NCBI GenBank assembly: GCA_030765065.1
Contig: CM060990.1
Span: 669,134,118 to 669,198,117 of the forward strand
DNA: 64,000 nt
Direction: 5' to 3'
DNA from: Deroplatys truncata
Taxonomy: Eukaryota > Arthropoda > Insecta > Mantodea > Mantidae
Made by a program: the position numbers and the translations under genes. The notes under the pieces are model-generated. The model had not been told where the DNA came from. It was given only the letters and a program-made list of their open reading frames with translations, and did not search any database. This document shows positions 9,721-20,954 of this stretch, piece by piece. Position 1 is the first letter of the stretch; each line of letters starts with the position of its first letter.

Positions 9721-12616
9721 CAAAGTACACTAGAAACCCGAAGACAAACAAGGAAGCATATCGTGTACAGCTAAAAATGATTTTGCATTCTGAGCTGTGG
9801 TTTAGTTGTATGAAGTGTTGTGTTTTTTTGGTGCTTCAGAAATAATATTTGACTCATCTAGCTAAGCTTATACGACCAATTAGGCAAGTTTGAGATGCTC
9901 TACATATATTGCAAGTTAGTAAGTGTTTCTTTAGCAACATTATTCATGCATACGTTTTTTCAAGCAGCGTCTCTCCTAGTCACATAGATGCTAAAGTTTC
10001 CAAAATGGCGTGGCTCGTAAATTGAACCACTGTTTGAACCCTATATTGAACTGGTCCAATTTAGGAAATCTATTGAAGTTCTAGGATTGTTCAACTGCGA
10101 ATAGTATATCTTGTGAATAAATATCGATATAATATGTTAAGTTAAAAAACATCATGTTAAAGACAGTGGCTGACATGAATATGTGAATGTGAATTGTCTG
10201 AAATGATGGACATGATCCAGTGTATGAGTTGTAGGATATGGCTTCACCAAAGTGTGCAAAAGTTAGTGCTAAGAAGAAAGTGTTTTAGTGCGAAGACTGT
10301 GTATAATTGGATTATTTTGTATGAGAGTAAAAATTAATAAACACTCCATTTTTGCAAATAATACCTATTCCAAAAACCAAGAGATTGTCATTATATAAAA
10401 ATTCAAAATGTTCAAGGAAATTGCTATTCTTACCACAATTTTGGACTCTATTTTTGTTACTGATAGCATATTTGTTTTGAATGTACAATAAAATATGTGT
10501 ATTTTGTTGTAATAAAATCCACTGTTAAACTTAAAAGTATGTGGTTCATTTTAAGACACGGGTGGTTCAATTTAAGGACCACGTTCCTAATTGGAACCGA
10601 TTTACACCATCTCACTTTTTAAATGTTATTTAATTGATAATTGTATTAATTTTAAATTGTGTTGAGGATATTCATAGCTCAAGGATTTGTCACTTTAACG
10701 CTTGTATTTCTGAAATTTTTGATTTGAAATTATAATTACTATTTACTATTTAGGCATAAGTGGTTCAATATAGGGACCTTTCCCCTAGGAGTTAACACAA
10801 TTGGCTATAGGTAATAAGATGATCCAAAGGAAAGGCCGCCGATAAGATCATTGTAGTCAAAGGCGAGGTATGGAACTTACAATAAAAGAAGAAAAACTTA
10901 CCTCGCTCACGCCAATTCCCCCTCGAGTTCTGCAAATGTTTTAATACACGAAAGCATATGTACACACTTGAAATACGGCGCGGTTGGACCACGTGATGTA
11001 TTACAGCTGGGAAAAATACCTAAATTATTTCAGGCCGGTTTATACTGTGCTTTTTTTGTTGCAGTATTCCGGACGATTTAGTAGCTCCTTGCCACTCAAA
11101 TTTTAGTAAGCTTAGTTAAATTTTGGATTCAGTTTTGCTAATACATTCTAACTGAAGCTTGGAGTCACCAAGTTCAACAAAGTCTGATAAGGGTATCACG
11201 AGGAAACCTGGTTTCTATACTCATGAGCGGCCTTGTCATTTTTACATTGTTGAAAGCTTTGTTAAGGGGAACACTCAGTCTCGTGAGGTCCTTTGTGGAG
11301 CTGCCACGACTAAGCGACTTCACTAAGTTGTTTATATCTTACGACTAGCCTCGGAACACAAGCCACCGGCATTGGCACAACATTCCGGGAAGATCTGCGA
11401 CTGAAATCCCGCCAAGACCGTCCTCGCTGCGGGAGTTTTTCCAGGCTTTCCTCAATCCTCCTGTCTGGCAATTGCTGGTAGGTATCCTGAACGTTTCATT
11501 CCCAAATTTCCTTTCCCAATTATCATCATTTAATTCCACGTATTATCAGTGCCCACCTTTGTGGTGCCGTATGTGGGAAGAATGAGCGTTTAACACTATT
11601 AAAAAAATCAAAGTAGATACGACGTATGCCGATAGCACGATTAAAGGAAAATATTAGAAACTTACTGAGTTTACATTTGCAAAACAGGAAAATGTACTTA
11701 ATTTCTAAACGATACCTACACAAACATTATTCCTTACGCCAGTATTTATTGGACAATTTATTTTGCCCTCCTCAAACGTAATCAGTCATGAACTAGACAA
11801 ACCAAGGCATGAATGTGAGACAGTAACTATGGTTATATATATGCCATATATATAATAATGTGAATTATAATGTGAAACGGTATTAAAAAGAAAAATACTT
11901 GTTGTATAAATAGAAGTTAAGGTATAAGTTTTATGTATGTGCAAGTGTAGCTGGAGCTGTGGAACCCTTGTTAAAAGCCGACAAACATATCTTTGTGTTA
12001 GAATTAGGGCCCAGGCAAAAAGGACTTGTACGGGTAGGTCATAAAAGCCAGACCTTGAGTCTTTGTGAAATAGAAAATGCGACAAGCGAACACAACATAT
12101 GTTTGTAGAGAGGCCACATGTTTGCAAACGTAGAACAATAGCCGGGTAAGTCTTCTGGAAGGTTCCAAGCTGAACGAAGACAGACAATGGAATTTTAAGG
12201 AAGAATATGTTTAAAATCTTTAAGGGAAGAAATGTTAGTTCTAACGTCTCCATCAGCCAGGGCGGTTGAGTATAAAGTGCTGCGATGTGAATAAGATAAA
12301 CTAGTCGCGGGCATCCTTTCCCCAACCGGCTTCAAAGCGAACGGAAAGCTTTGAAGCCTGACCATAAACCCATCAGTAAACGATTAGTAGGGTCTTCCCA
12401 TCCCTTAAACACAACACGTGGTCCTTTCTCCAGCTCCACCAAAGCAAAGCGTTGTTGCCGGTTTTAGCAGCTGTGACTGTTCGCTCGTGCTTTTCTTCCA
12501 TGTTCAGCTAAGCTTCTATATTACTTCTTCAGAGAAGTTATATAGTGTTTTACTTAGTGCAGTTTTGTAAGTTTAGCAGTGTTTAATAGTTATTAGCGTT
12601 TAATAGTTTAATTAAG
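9721..12616. other. unrecognised stretch
   Basis: No supported gene. A cluster of GGTTCAAT-TA-GGACC-type motifs in both orientations lies at 10019-10785. On the minus strand 12325-11786 is open for 179 codons, but the translation is leucine/isoleucine/serine-rich, shows no recognisable domain and covers simple TATATA sequence, so I do not call it a gene. Confidence 0.4.
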
Positions 12617-12736
12617 ATGTGGAGACCTTGGGAAACGAACCAAGTTGATGCCCCTCCGGTCGCACCAGCAAGTGACCCTCTGCCGAATATCAGTAATGCC
12701 AAGACCACGAAGAAAAGGGCTACAAAAACTGAATAA
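12617..12736 (+). CDS. short unidentified ORF (39 aa)
   Basis: ATG to TAA, starting MWRPWETNQ and ending in a lysine/threonine-rich stretch. It has a proline/alanine-rich middle. About 70 bp upstream is TTATATAGTG followed by a CTTAGTGCAGTTTTG context that could serve as a core promoter. A D repeat starts just after the stop. It may be the first exon of a truncated transposase or plain chance; family not recognised. Confidence 0.2.
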   Translation: MWRPWETNQVDAPPVAPASDPLPNISNAKTTKKRATKTE

Positions 12737-12744
12737 GCAAAGCC

Positions 12745-13350
12745 AGATTTTTATGTGTAATGTTCAAGAACATGTAGAAAAGAACCTTTTATGTGGAAAA
12801 ATGTTTGTTATTGTTTTGAATTTCTCAAAAACAGCTTAACGATTTTTAGTAAAATACCGCAAGTTTAAGATATTTGCAGGATAAATAAAATTTGTATCAT
12901 GAATTTTATATTCTGGGAATAACTTGTAAAATTTTCCTCGTTCTCAACTTGTTGTATTACTGGTAAATTCTAAGAGAGAGACAAAATCTTACTCTGCGTA
13001 AAATGCAATCTCGGTAAAGGACAAATTTTAGGTCAAATTGTGTTAACCATTTCCGAGAAATTTTTTGTTGTTGGTTTGAATTTTGAAATACAAGTTGGAA
13101 GTCTCTGTTTGTATTTTCCTCGTGGTCATGCTAAGAGCATGGAATTTCAAAGTCATCATATAGTCATCTGTATTTTAAAAATCTGACTATCGCTTTAGCC
13201 TATGTATCCTTATATTTACAACGATATGTGCAATGAAATTTTATCTTATTATTTGAGAAGTAGATAGAATAAGCTTTTGTGAAAGTAGTTTGTAGAAGAG
13301 TGAGTAGAGATAATCTTGTGAATATAATACATAAGATTTTTTTTTTTATT
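12745..13350 (-). repeat. D4, dispersed repeat D fragment
   Basis: Same order as D2: TTCTGGGAATAACTTG, ACTGGTAAATTCTAAG, GTTAACCATTTC, CTATCGCTTTAGCCTA, then TAGTTTGTAGAAGAGTGAG. It ends at a T-rich run. Confidence 0.7.
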
Positions 13351-16159
13351 TTCTTTCTTTTGCCTTCGTATTTTTACTTATCCTGCATTTTATAATAAAG
13401 CTATTCATTTAAGTAAACAGAAGATGTCATGCTTATAAATCTTACACCTTAAACAATACACAAGTTCTTGTATTAGCTTTATATTAATAAAACATTGTTG
13501 TGATACAAGTGATAAAAAACTTTTTACCATAGCTCCGCGCACAGCATAATCAAAAATGATGCTTTGATTTGGGAGTAAGAGTTCCTTTCAAAATAAATTA
13601 ATATTTATGTATTTTAATTATTTAATGATAGTCCAACAATGTATAGTTTATTCGGAACATGTTTCTAAGTTTCTCTCGGATATGTTAACATGCATTTCTA
13701 TTCTTGTAGCGCAGTATATTAGTTCAGATCATTCATTAGTTCAGTTATATTTTAAAGCGTTTGCAACTTAAATGTAATTACTATGCGATTCATAGTTATT
13801 TACATAGTTATTTTGTGTGTAAAGCAAGCAGACAAACTGCATGATTGTATTCTGTACATGTGGAAATCACCTGCAAAGTTTTGCTTTTAAATACTATTTT
13901 TAATTTTGGCAACAACGCGCATATGCACATGGATGTCACTAAGATTTTATGGTGCTTGCGGTTAGGGAGGGTAGGGAACAAGTGTTTGGCTACTGCACAA
14001 GGTCGCCGCTTGGGGATCCGAAGGCTGCGATGACCATACATGTAAGCTCTCAGAAGCAGGCGATATTATTTACTTCTTATAATGTAGTAGGAACGGTGAA
14101 ACGTTATCGATTTAAAGGTCTATAGGAACGTGTGATAAATATTACAATTATTTCTAGAGCACGTATAAAATACTTGATTGCTCAGCGACCGCAAGTTTGG
14201 CTTACGAACAGGGTAGGGCTCGACCGTTCTACAGTTCCAACTAACTTAAGAACTGTGTAGCTTATTACTAAGACAGTCAATGCGTGTGCCATTAAAGCAT
14301 AGTGTTCTTCAATAACTTAATCTATTGTTAGAGTTGTTACTTTTTACCTTCCTTCCCGTATCACACCCTGCTAAGTTATACAAGCTCTACCAGAAACCCA
14401 AATAACAGCAGCCGTGGCAAGAAATAAAGATAAACTTTAAGAGTAACAACTAAAACACAATATAATTATCAGTATCACCAGAGTTCATATATTAAATCAT
14501 ATATTAATATATCGGACATACTGCGAGTTATGCTCGCCCTCCACGAGTATACCGCAAATGTCATGAAAAGGCAAAGGAACTCTTAAGCAGTTGCCTTCAA
14601 GTTATCTACACTCTAACCATTATCACTACAAATAACGTAAACAACAGAAGCCAAAGATCACTGACAGGCAGTAAAAACAAGTCGGAGGGCTGTCTGCAAA
14701 CACCAAAGAACTGTACGAGGAATGGGGGACGGTTTATCTGCGACCTCCTTGCCTCTAGCCCTTATTTCCTTCCGTCCCAGCTTTAATGCCTAGGAATTCC
14801 CATGCCTAGTCATGAAGAAATAACCTCAGGTGTTTACTGAAAACACACCCTCCTGTTTTTCGTTTTCTTTGGGGTGTCAGCAACTCCCCCAATAATGTCA
14901 TGAAGTAACGCGTAACTCTAGGAGCTAAACAACGGTAAATACCCTCGCCTTTGTCGAGGTATGTATAGAATTTCACGCGACTTGAGGGATGTAGTGGATC
15001 TGATGATCAATAGGCAACTAATCTAAAATAGAAAGGTTTCTCGCTGTTAATGTGCTGAGCGTTGTTATCCCCGTCGCTCGATAAAAGACACTCACTACTC
15101 CCCCTTGCTTCCTTCCCGCAGAGACCAATAGCAAATCTACCTGATACATGTAGCCGAGATTGATTTAATTTGTAATCAATTAACACTGATATATGCTGTG
15201 CAAAATTGGAGGTTTGGAAAGCCTGAGAAGCGCAGATGTTACAGCTTAGTGACCATGGGATGTGTTGTTACTCATTTCAACTGATGTAAACAAAGAAATA
15301 AGGCCACACACTTACACACAAATACATACTGAAGGAAGAACAGTTATCTTGAAGTGTTGATAGCGGGGTAGTATAAAATAAATAAATAATAAATGCAGGT
15401 GCTGCCTGTTCAAAGACGCTTTAGCTAGGGTGAGGGGGTGCCCTTCCAAGCAGTGTTCAGTTTCTGGAATGAAGTAGTGTTTACTCTGTGAGAGATAAAG
15501 CCGCGCGATAGTGAAATATTGCTGGCTGTTTTCCACTGCAAGCGCCACGTGCGGCATGAGTTTAGCATACTATATACCCCTTCCACTAGCTTAAGCTTTG
15601 CCTGAGAGATAATTCACCCCATCCACTAGCTAAATTGTCACTAAACACGCCATATTTTTTATTTAATTAGGCAGAGTCAAGGTCACTTGGAATTCTCTTC
15701 CATTTAACAGTCATAAAAATGACAATAAAACTATACAATATGGTTACAACACCTATGTATCTTAGTATATACATAATGAACGGCTACAGCATAAATATAA
15801 AACAAGGAAACACCACGTAAGAAAAATATTAAGGTATTGATAAAGACAACCATGATATATATCTTACGAGAAGCTCTTAAAATGTGGCCATGTGGTAGCA
15901 TATTCCAGAAATGGACACTGGTTACCGTGAAGGATAATGGTTAAAATGTTCGGTACAAAGGTATCATAATTCCGGTTTCTGAACACGTATTAAGGTTATG
16001 AGAAAAGGATAAGTCAAGAAAACGAAGATATAGACAATAATTATAAATGATATTGAACAGAGGCATCAGAAAATGAATAACTCTTTGGTCATTTGCAATA
16101 AGTTAAAACATATCAAGAGATGGTGCTATAATAAAAAGGACGTATATCCCAGATGTAAC

Positions 16160-16207
<48 letters not shown>

Positions 16208-17372
16208 TGACGTGCATAAAATGTGGCCCTTAATGGAAGTAGCTGTTTATATTGGTATTGACCCCAACCAGAGTGACCAGCTGTTTTTCGAGCATAATTC
16301 TACCCACTGGATTGACAGGGTACTTCGCCTACTTCCATAGTATGGCTGAACTGCCGAAGGGTAACATTACAACTTAAACCTTATATTTTTATGCTACACT
16401 ACCGTTTTCTTATTGCCGTTTACTAGCAGCAACAGTTTTTAACCTTCATCTCCATATCGCTGATGAAAGCTCTCATACAGGGTGCACCATTTAAGTTGAG
16501 ACTGTACAATATCTCCAAAACTAAGCGTCGTAGAAAGAAATGCCTTGAATAAAAGGTTCCTGATGTTATGGGGAAAGTAAATGACATTAGTCGTGTTTTG
16601 CTTGGAGGCCGTTATGATGGTCATTTTAGGGTCAATTTAATTGTTTTAAAATCTAACATGACAGATTTAATGTAAACGCATGCAGTGGAGTAAAAAATTC
16701 TTATGCGACCCTTTGTTCCTCCCTTTTGCTTATTTTGGCACTGTCTTTCTACTCTAAATTTTTCTGTATATTATTTCTCTGTACCCAGCATATCGAGTGA
16801 TTATCACTTTTAGATTACACTTAAATAAGATGAAATAAACCATTTTAGCAAGACAACAAAGGTGATTTAACTAGCTACTGGCTCATTTGGTGCATTTACA
16901 TTGCAAAACAACAGTGTATGTTGTAATTTCTGTATGTAAAAACATAAAGAGCGAAATAGTCCTACCCCCCCTGCATTTAATTTACGGTACACGCTTAGGT
17001 CATTGACCTGGCTGGAAAGCGTTAATGAGAAATCAATTTGTTTGAGCCTCTGTGAACTATGTAACGTGTATTAATGGCTAATTTTAAAAGTTATTGTCAT
17101 CCTGCCCAACTCTTATTAAACGGACTTCCGTAAGGCAGTGTTTATTTAGTACACAGCAGCTTCAAGACCTTTTGGAGAAGAAACACCAGGCCAGCTTTTG
17201 CTACATGTAGGCAAAAATGTATAGCAGATTTCAGATACAGGAAAACTGACAAATAATGCTATACAATGCAAATCAAATATAAAAATAATGATAAGATGTA
17301 CGTGCTATATACGCTCCGTGAAAGTGTAACTTAAAGATAGGTGTACTCATATGTATACAATGTAAGTTTTGT
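13351..17372. other. unrecognised stretch
   Basis: About 4 kb with no recognised gene or repeat family apart from a TA microsatellite. The open frames here are short and without domain-like features. Confidence 0.45.
16160..16206. repeat. microsatellite (TA)n
   Basis: About 23 uninterrupted TA units. Confidence 0.97.
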
Positions 17373-17660
17373 AACATCGAGCGAGATGGCCCTGCGGTAA
17401 CGTTAACTTCCCGTCGACCGCCCATTGACCATGGGTTTTTCGTGATTTTCTCTAAAAATTAAATTGAGTTTTATTTATGGACGCTATTTACCTGCTGTGG
17501 CTCTTAGCGTCCCATTCTATATTGGACATGAAAGACCGGTAATTTTGCCCAGAGGCCTCTTTATCAGGCTTGAGGTTCTTTTACGCGCCGTAAATCTACG
17601 ACACGGAACCACCGGCTTTACTTCCTTTCCGAAGAAAGTCATATATATATACTTAATTTA

Positions 17661-17963
17661 GGAAGAAAGGGAAGATCAGGAGTGGCATGGTTTAGACTGG
17701 GGGGCTGGAGGCCACAGAAAATGACTGACGACTCTGGCAGGAGAATCTGCCCATTCTGTGATTTGGATGAGGACTGGGTACATATTTTGGTGGAATGTGC
17801 ACAGTGGGAGAATTAGCGAACGATTAAACTGAAAGAAAAATTCTTAAGTCCCTCAAGAAAGAGATTGGCATGGTGGGATCTACTGGCTGACCAGAGGAAG
17901 TGGCAAAATATGGGCAATTTTTTGGCTAAAGTGCGCGAAGCTAGGGCAAATTTGTTCAGTTAG
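17661..17963 (+). pseudogene. LINE F1 polyprotein C-terminus
   Basis: Encodes the C-terminal tail downstream of the reverse transcriptase. It has a zinc-knuckle-like C-x2-C-x7-H-x4-C (CPFCDLDEDWVHILVEC), then a basic tail ending KVREARANLFS. Such a terminal CCHC is known in several LINE clades (R1/I/Jockey-like groups). An in-frame TAG follows AQWEN, so this copy is broken. Homologues are F2 and F3; F4 is a distant relative. Confidence 0.8.
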
Positions 17964-18125
17964 ACAAAGGTAATTTATCCCTTTTTCTTGTTCCCTTTTG
18001 TTGTGTTTTCTTTCTCTGTTGTTTATTTTGTCACCCTATTGTATCTCAAATATACATGTACGGTCAATGACCCATGCACTAGATACTTGTGAAATAACTT
18101 CAATAATTTGAAACCAATAAAGATA

Positions 18126-18160
18126 CCTTATCTATCTGTCTATCTGTCTGTCTGTATCTA
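18126..18160. repeat. tetranucleotide tail (TATC/TCTG)n of LINE F1
   Basis: Simple-repeat 3' tail of F1; F2 and F3 end at the same place with shorter versions. Confidence 0.85.
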
Positions 18161-18749
18161 TTTACTAAGTATTTTTGCGTCCGAAAAAATTCATCGCCCT
18201 TGCCGGGTTTGAACATGCGACCTCGGGAACTAGAGGCTAGCATGCGATTTTCCCTGGTCGTAGGCGAATTCTGGGGAGGTTTCTCATCTACTACTATTTC
18301 CATCATTTTCCTTTCATTCGGTTTCCTTCTCGTGTTTCAGGTATGCTTCTAGCTTTCGTGGTATATGGCGGTACCAGAAGATGGCACGGATGCTTGTTCA
18401 AAGGAAAGAATATTCTCCGTTGACAATAGAGGGCTGCTTGGTCCACGGGTCGTTCATCGACCTCTGTAGGCAGTTCCAGCAGTTGGATGGGTCTTCGAGG
18501 CTAGAACTGATAAGGACATCCGTGCGTCTCTGCAGTCTGCCTGTAGCCTCCTGTGGTTCCTTCACTTCATCCCTTTCTCCTGGGAGACGGTAGGCGTATT
18601 AGATCTATGCTAGTCGCCGTGCGCCAGGTGTCACGCTCCGTTGTATAATCTATACCTAAGGTATGCATCTGCAGGTTAATGTTTATACATTTTCATATTT
18701 CATTTACTTTGTATATTCCACATGCCTGTATTGCGTTTTATTTAAGTTT

Positions 18750-18990
18750 ATATACCGGTTGTGGAAAAAGCAATGTGCCCAAAATTGCAGAGTAGATAGG
18801 CAGTACCACAGTAAATATTTTGAGGATGGGAACAAGGGTCCGCAAAAACATATTTGCTGCGTGCGTCAGAATTAAATCCGTCATGTTCCAGTCTGCGATT
18901 GTTAAACCTGTTTGCGGTGTTTCAGATGTAAACAAAACGCACTCTTGTACAGAACCAGCCACCGTCACTAGGTGTGTCTGATATTTAAGA
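18750..18990 (+). repeat. repeat M, copy 1
   Basis: Shares AAATTGCAGAGTAGATAGGCAGTACCA-like, TATTTTGAG, GTCATGTT, CAGATGTAAACAAA and GTCACTAGGTGTGTCT phrases with 33.93-34.13 kb over about 240 bp. No ORF, TIR or tRNA-like promoter was seen. Class unknown. Confidence 0.6.
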
Positions 18991-19061
18991 GAACACGTAG
19001 AGCCTTGTTAGACCACTGTTGAAAATGGTGGTCATATTGAATTCTTGTTACAGTATGTTGA

Positions 19062-19725
19062 CCGAGCGAGGTGACGCGGTATCCTCGGCTAATTTCTTCT
19101 CCACCACGATTTCCTTTGCATCAATTCCCTTTCATTGCATTTCATTCTGATCTTGCAGGTGTGCTTCTAGGTAGGGGAGGGGTTCCGACCCCTTCAGCTG
19201 CCATGGTGCGGGCGCTGCGGACCCTTAGCACTCGTGGTACTTCTGAGGTTACTAGAAGTACGTCGGGCCGAACATTCAAGCCCCTCCCGTTGGGGAGCTG
19301 TTAGGATTGGGTTGGTCTCGACAGGGCAGTGTTCTCGATACCCATGGGAGATTGGGAACGTCGGTATGGGTTCCATACCGGCGGAGTTGTGAGACGCCTC
19401 ACTGCCCTCCGGTATCGACCTGGATAGCCGGTAGACGGCTTGCTAGAATGCTGTCGGCCCTACCGAGGTTATCGGTAGTCGCCCTTTCGGGAAGACGCGC
19501 GTAAGTGGTGTATCCACTTCCATCTCCGCGTGAGCGGGGGGCCTTTTTAGGAAACCAGGTATTCGCCTCATGGGAAAACCCCGGTTGCATAGCCACTTAG
19601 TTGGCGCTAACCCTGGGTTTAGGAGGGGGGCTTTGACTCGGGTAGACCTTCGCAGTAACTGTGCGCCTAGGCTTCGTGGTGTATGGCAGGACCGGACAGA
19701 TGCATGCACAATGCAGAAGATGACA
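19062..19725 (+). mobile_element. SINE G2, split by a GC-rich insert
   Basis: The head CCGAGCGAGGTGACGCGG, then TTTCATTGCATTTCATTCTG and GTGTGCTTCTAGG, match SINE G. After the insert it resumes with CTTCGTGGTGTATGGCAGGA. It then passes, without a clear boundary, into the gag-like frame. Confidence 0.6.
19172..19666. mobile_element. 495-bp GC-rich insert of unknown class, flanks CTAGG
   Basis: Much richer in G and C than its surroundings. The SINE G sequence on both sides joins at CTAGG (19167-19171 and 19667-19671), which looks like a 5-bp target duplication. It contains strong short hairpins: GGGGTTCCGACCCC at 19179-19192 and CGGTATGGGTTCCATACCG at 19362-19380. No reading frame, tRNA box or simple tail recognised. 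Confidence 0.5.
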
Positions 19726-20040
19726 AAAATGGAATCCAGAAGGGACAAGGTGAGAACAGAAATGAAGACAGGAATGGAGAAAATGAGATCAGAACTCAGT
19801 TTGACTTTGACACTGCAAGATCTGAGATAAAGGCAACGGAAAAATCCCTGAAGGGCGATATTTTAAAGGAGTTAAAGGACACAAAATCTGACATGGAATA
19901 TGACAATGCGGTGGAGGAGCGTCTAGATCAAGAAGGAAAACGGCTAGACAGACAGACGAAAGAAAGCAAGAGGATGACAGAGGCCGCGCAGGCGATGGAG
20001 TGTGTCAACTTTGAGTTGATTGGCACGAGAAGACCTCGGT
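19683..20040 (+). pseudogene. gag-like coiled-coil fragment of a gypsy-like element
   Basis: An open frame of 119 codons, very rich in Lys, Glu and Asp, with heptad-like helical segments (EIKATEKSLKGDILKELKDT; DNAVEERLDQEGKRLDRQTK), as expected of a coiled coil. No zinc knuckle or capsid domain is visible. The case for gag rests on its place before integrase-like sequence and an LTR. The first codons come from SINE G2 sequence, so the true start is lost. Pol follows after a large internal deletion. Confidence 0.45.
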
Positions 20041-20450
20041 GAGGGAGCAGCAGGAGGATCGAGACATAGGACCGATCCTGAAGGATAAAGTACCTGGCGT
20101 ACGACCCGCATGGGTGGATGTTTCTCCCAGAGGCCCGAGCTATGAGAGCTGTTGGACGCGGGACACCCTGGTGTTCAGGAATGGTGTATCAGTGTATCAA
20201 ATGAAGTGTGTGAGTTCTTAGCCAGAGGAAGCTCCCGAAGAAAACGATGAAGGACGTCCACGAAGAAACCCATGCACTACTGGCGGGCGCCTGGATGCGA
20301 ACGAGACCCCGAAGAAGTTACGTAACCGATACTATTGGATGCATTTTCGTAGCGTCGTGAATGGTAGTGCCCACCATGCGATATCTGTGCCACAGGTCTT
20401 GGGCCCCCGTCGCGCATTCAGTGTCAGCCCCAGAGGAGAGGATTGACAGA
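20041..20450 (+). pseudogene. gypsy-like pol fragment: RNase H/integrase junction and integrase zinc finger
   Basis: The frame reads DRDIGPILKDK, RPAWVDVSPRGPSYESCW, LVFRNGV, the familiar spacer before Ty3/gypsy integrases. In another frame TTGGRLDANETPKKLRNRYY follows, then CPPCDICATGLGPP, corresponding to the HHCC zinc-finger region. Frame changes between the pieces show it is broken. The catalytic integrase core, reverse transcriptase and protease are absent, so most of the element has been deleted. Confidence 0.65.
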
Positions 20451-20498
20451 GGTTCGATGTGGTCGTCTTGCTGTAGATTGTGGAGCTGTCCGGGAAGC

Positions 20499-20930
20499 TG
20501 TGTGGCGCAGCGGCTATTGCCCAAAGTTATCGGGAGGTCGACTTCGAACGTCGGAGTAAACAAGATAACCGCCGCTAGCCAGCGTAAAGACCGGGATTGC
20601 TATCGGGAGATAACTAACTTTCTGGAAGTTTTTCCGTCCTCCTCAGAAAGTGTGTCGAAATATGTAGTTATAGAACGTTCGAGAACCTTCTGTGGAAGAT
20701 TCCACTCCCTATATAAGCGAGCGTTCTCGCACCGTCCAGTCAGTTGCGAGTCGAGTGCGAGGGAGTTATGGACTGCGTTTGTGGTGCGACATCAAGAGCG
20801 ATTTTCCGAGGGACTTGGCGACGACTGTTGTGACGTGCAACGAGTGCTACTGCGGAGCCACGGGTTGTTGAGGTCTTGTTTTCGACTCCAGAGTGAACTG
20901 AACCGTTCGGCGTGAAGAGGCTACGTCCTT
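20499..20930 (+). mobile_element. LTR C2 (3' LTR of the deleted gypsy-like element, 3' end shortened)
   Basis: Starts TGTGTGGCGCAGCGG and aligns with C1 through ATCGGGAGGTC, the promoter, GTGGTGCGACATCAAG, GACGTGCAACGAGTGC and GTTTTCGACTCC. Homology ends near GGCTACGTCC, short of the C1/C3 end, where SINE P begins. Confidence 0.7.
20673..20745 (+). promoter_or_regulatory. heat-shock-element-like core promoter of LTR C2
   Basis: GAACGTTCGAGAACCTTC (20673-20690) is a perfect GAAnnTTCnnGAAnnTTC array. A further GAAGATTCC follows, then TATATAAG at 20710 and an initiator-like TCAGTT at 20740, about 30 bp after the TATA box. The geometry is that of an RNA polymerase II promoter. Confidence 0.65.
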
Positions 20931-20954
20931 AAGTGTTCGAACTTACGTACTTTC

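Larger units (their letters stand above)
17643..18163 (+). mobile_element. LINE F1, 5'-truncated non-LTR retrotransposon 3' end
   Basis: Carries the last ~100 codons of the LINE polyprotein, a ~200-bp 3' UTR shared with F2 and F3 (CGGTCAATGACCCATGCACTA, shown here in part), CAATAAAGATACC, and a simple TATC/TCTG tail. Severe 5' truncation with a simple-repeat 3' tail is typical of target-primed reverse transcription. It lies inside SINE E4. Confidence 0.85.
17454..18245 (-). mobile_element. SINE E4, split by LINE F1
   Basis: Reverse-oriented E: tail TTAAATTGAGTTTTATTTAT at the left, head remnant AGAGGCTAGCATGC at the right, with the tRNA head shortened by about 25 bp. The flanking GATTTTCTCT (17444-17453) and GATTTTCCCT (18246-18255) are its target duplication in SINE G1. 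LINE F1 interrupts it after position 17640. Confidence 0.85.
17376..18610 (+). mobile_element. SINE G1, split by SINE E4
   Basis: The head CGAGCGAGATGGCCCTGCGG (17378) resembles a degenerate tRNA A-box region. The body continues after E4 at 18246 with TTCCTTTCATTCGG, TATGCTTCTAGCTTTCGTGG, GAGGGCTGCTTGG and TTCACTTCATCCC, matching copies at 27.1-27.5 and 44.2-44.6 kb. Outermost layer of a three-level nest. Confidence 0.65.

Noticed and set aside
11786-12325. Longest open frame in the window (179 codons, minus strand)
   Set aside because: Hydrophobic low-complexity translation, no domain, spans TATATA simple sequence and no coding-like neighbours. Length alone is within chance for 64 kb in six frames.
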